Assembly (NCBI GenBank): GCA_016874755.1
Contig: VGTH01000015.1
Coordinates: forward strand, 1-64,000
DNA length: 64,000 nucleotides
Source: Deltaproteobacteria bacterium
GTDB lineage: Bacteria > Desulfobacterota > Binatia > UBA9968
Direction: 5' to 3'
The notes under the pieces were generated by a model. It was not told the origin of the DNA, searched no databases, and saw nothing but the letters and a program-made list of their open reading frames with translations. Made by a program: the position numbers and the translations under genes. Shown here piece after piece: positions 63,350-64,000 of the stretch; the first letter of the stretch is position 1, and each line of letters opens with the position of its first letter.

Positions 63350-64000
63350 ATGGCAAGAGTCGGCTACGCTTTAGGCTACGGTAAATTCACCAACGTGGCG
63401 GAAATGTCCAACATCATGCATCAAGCCGAGGAGCGCGGCTTCGAGATGGCGTTTTTCTCCGAGACCATCGAGCTGATGCGCGACTCGGTCAGCTCGCTGG
63501 CGGGCATCAGCTTGGCAACCAAGAAGATGATCATGGGGACGACCCAAATCGTGCGGCTGCGCGGTCCGGTGGTGATGGCGCAGTCTTTGGCCACGTTGGA
63601 CGAGTTGAGCGGCGGGCGCATCACTGCTGCGCCGGGGGCTTGCACCAAAAGCCACGCGCGCGTGCACGCCCTGCCGCAGGACGTCGGCGCCACACCGACG
63701 GAAGTATTGCGCGAATATGTCGAGTCGATGCGCTTGCTGTTTAGCGGCGAGAAGGTTTCCTATCGCGGCAAGTTCGTCAACTTTGACAACGTCGGTTTGG
63801 GCTGGAAGCCGATTCGCACGCATATTCCATTCTACGTGCCGGCGACCGCGACGGTTGGATTGAAACTGGCCGGAGCGATCGGCGACGGAGTTATTCTTAA
63901 TGCGGTTTGTTCGCCGGAATACACCGTCAACGCGCTCAAGATCATCAAAGAATCGGCGCAAGCGGCCGGGCGCGACTTTTCCAAGTTCTTCGTCGCGCAG
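63350..64000 (+). CDS. LLM-class flavin-dependent oxidoreductase (luciferase-like), 5' part
   Basis: 217 codons from ATG 63350 to the window edge with no stop; the gene continues outside. GGAAGGAG lies just upstream of the start. Blocks YALGYGKFTNVAEM, RGFEMAFFSET, MIMGTTQIVRLRGPVVMAQ, LDELSGGRITAAPGA and YRGKFVNFDNV are those of bacterial luciferase-like/F420-dependent (methylene-H4MPT reductase-like) enzymes. It uses FMN or F420. The preceding 210-base gap (63141-63349) holds only a GAACGAGGAACTGG low-complexity tail and probably promoters for both directions. Confidence 0.9.
   Translation, partial: MARVGYALGYGKFTNVAEMSNIMHQAEERGFEMAFFSETIELMRDSVSSLAGISLATKKMIMGTTQIVRLRGPVVMAQSLATLDELSGGRITAAPGACTKSHARVHALPQDVGATPTEVLREYVESMRLLFSGEKVSYRGKFVNFDNVGLGWKPIRTHIPFYVPATATVGLKLAGAIGDGVILNAVCSPEYTVNALKIIKESAQAAGRDFSKFFVAQ

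Overview
The window is a high-GC (about 60 percent by eye) bacterial chromosome segment. It has no phage, plasmid, rRNA, CRISPR or transposase signal. Housekeeping genes (gatCAB, rnhB, yraN, serS, glgC, gloB, tRNA-Ser, tRNA-Ile) sit between very large sets of solute-binding proteins, xanthine-dehydrogenase-type molybdenum enzymes, PF04909 amidohydrolases and SDR enzymes. Many intergenic gaps hold low-complexity hairpin repeats. This mix suits an uncultured soil or groundwater heterotroph of the former Deltaproteobacteria, Binatota, Rokubacteria or Tectomicrobia type. That placement is inference; no marker here fixes the taxon. No gene-free stretch exceeds 300 bases; the longest (21112-21397, 37442-37689, 36245-36484, 40032-40263) hold repeats, hairpins or nothing recognisable.

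Layout. 1-6317: the end of a TctC-type binding protein, then three tandem Fe3+-type solute-binding paralogues, a fused permease and an ATPase, the only complete ABC importer in the window. 6427-9136: an NMT1-like binding protein, a MocA/MobA-like nucleotidyltransferase and a 4,5-dihydroxyphthalate-decarboxylase-like protein. 9221-11834 (minus): a secreted protein, a GT2 glycosyltransferase and an LPLAT acyltransferase. 11895-19745: a Pro/Ala-rich SPOR protein, gatCAB (minus), rnhB-yraN-serS and a DUF6941-like protein. 19840-28181: an MFS carrier, tRNA-Ser(UGA), a beta-CASP RNase, a copper-type P-ATPase, an aldo/keto reductase with DoxX, tRNA-Ile(UAU) and gloB. 28352-36244: an orphan response regulator, a GST with an in-frame TGA, an orphan molybdenum hydroxylase subunit, a nuclease-like unknown, a DnaJ variant, glgC and a THUMP methyltransferase.

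36485-52275 is the most unusual region. It is a plus-strand catabolic island of repeated modules: PF04909 amidohydrolase, extended SDR and NMT1-like binding protein, with a TctC protein, a creatinase-like M24 protein, a classical SDR and a carboxyltransferase. One amidohydrolase copy is an in-frame internal deletion that keeps only the two ends of the protein. 52475-57201 holds three tandem family-5 (OppA-like) binding proteins with no permease. 57262-63140 (minus) is an operon of a TctC protein, a fused [2Fe-2S]/molybdopterin dehydrogenase, a ferredoxin and a flavoprotein. The window ends inside an LLM flavin oxidoreductase.

Working model (inference): many extracytoplasmic binding proteins capture diverse small organic acids or aromatics. 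Amidohydrolase/decarboxylase, SDR, carboxyltransferase and molybdenum hydroxylase enzymes then process them. A MocA-like gene may mature the cofactor of the molybdenum enzymes. Only one set of membrane components is present, so most binding proteins must use transporters encoded elsewhere or act as sensors or scavengers.
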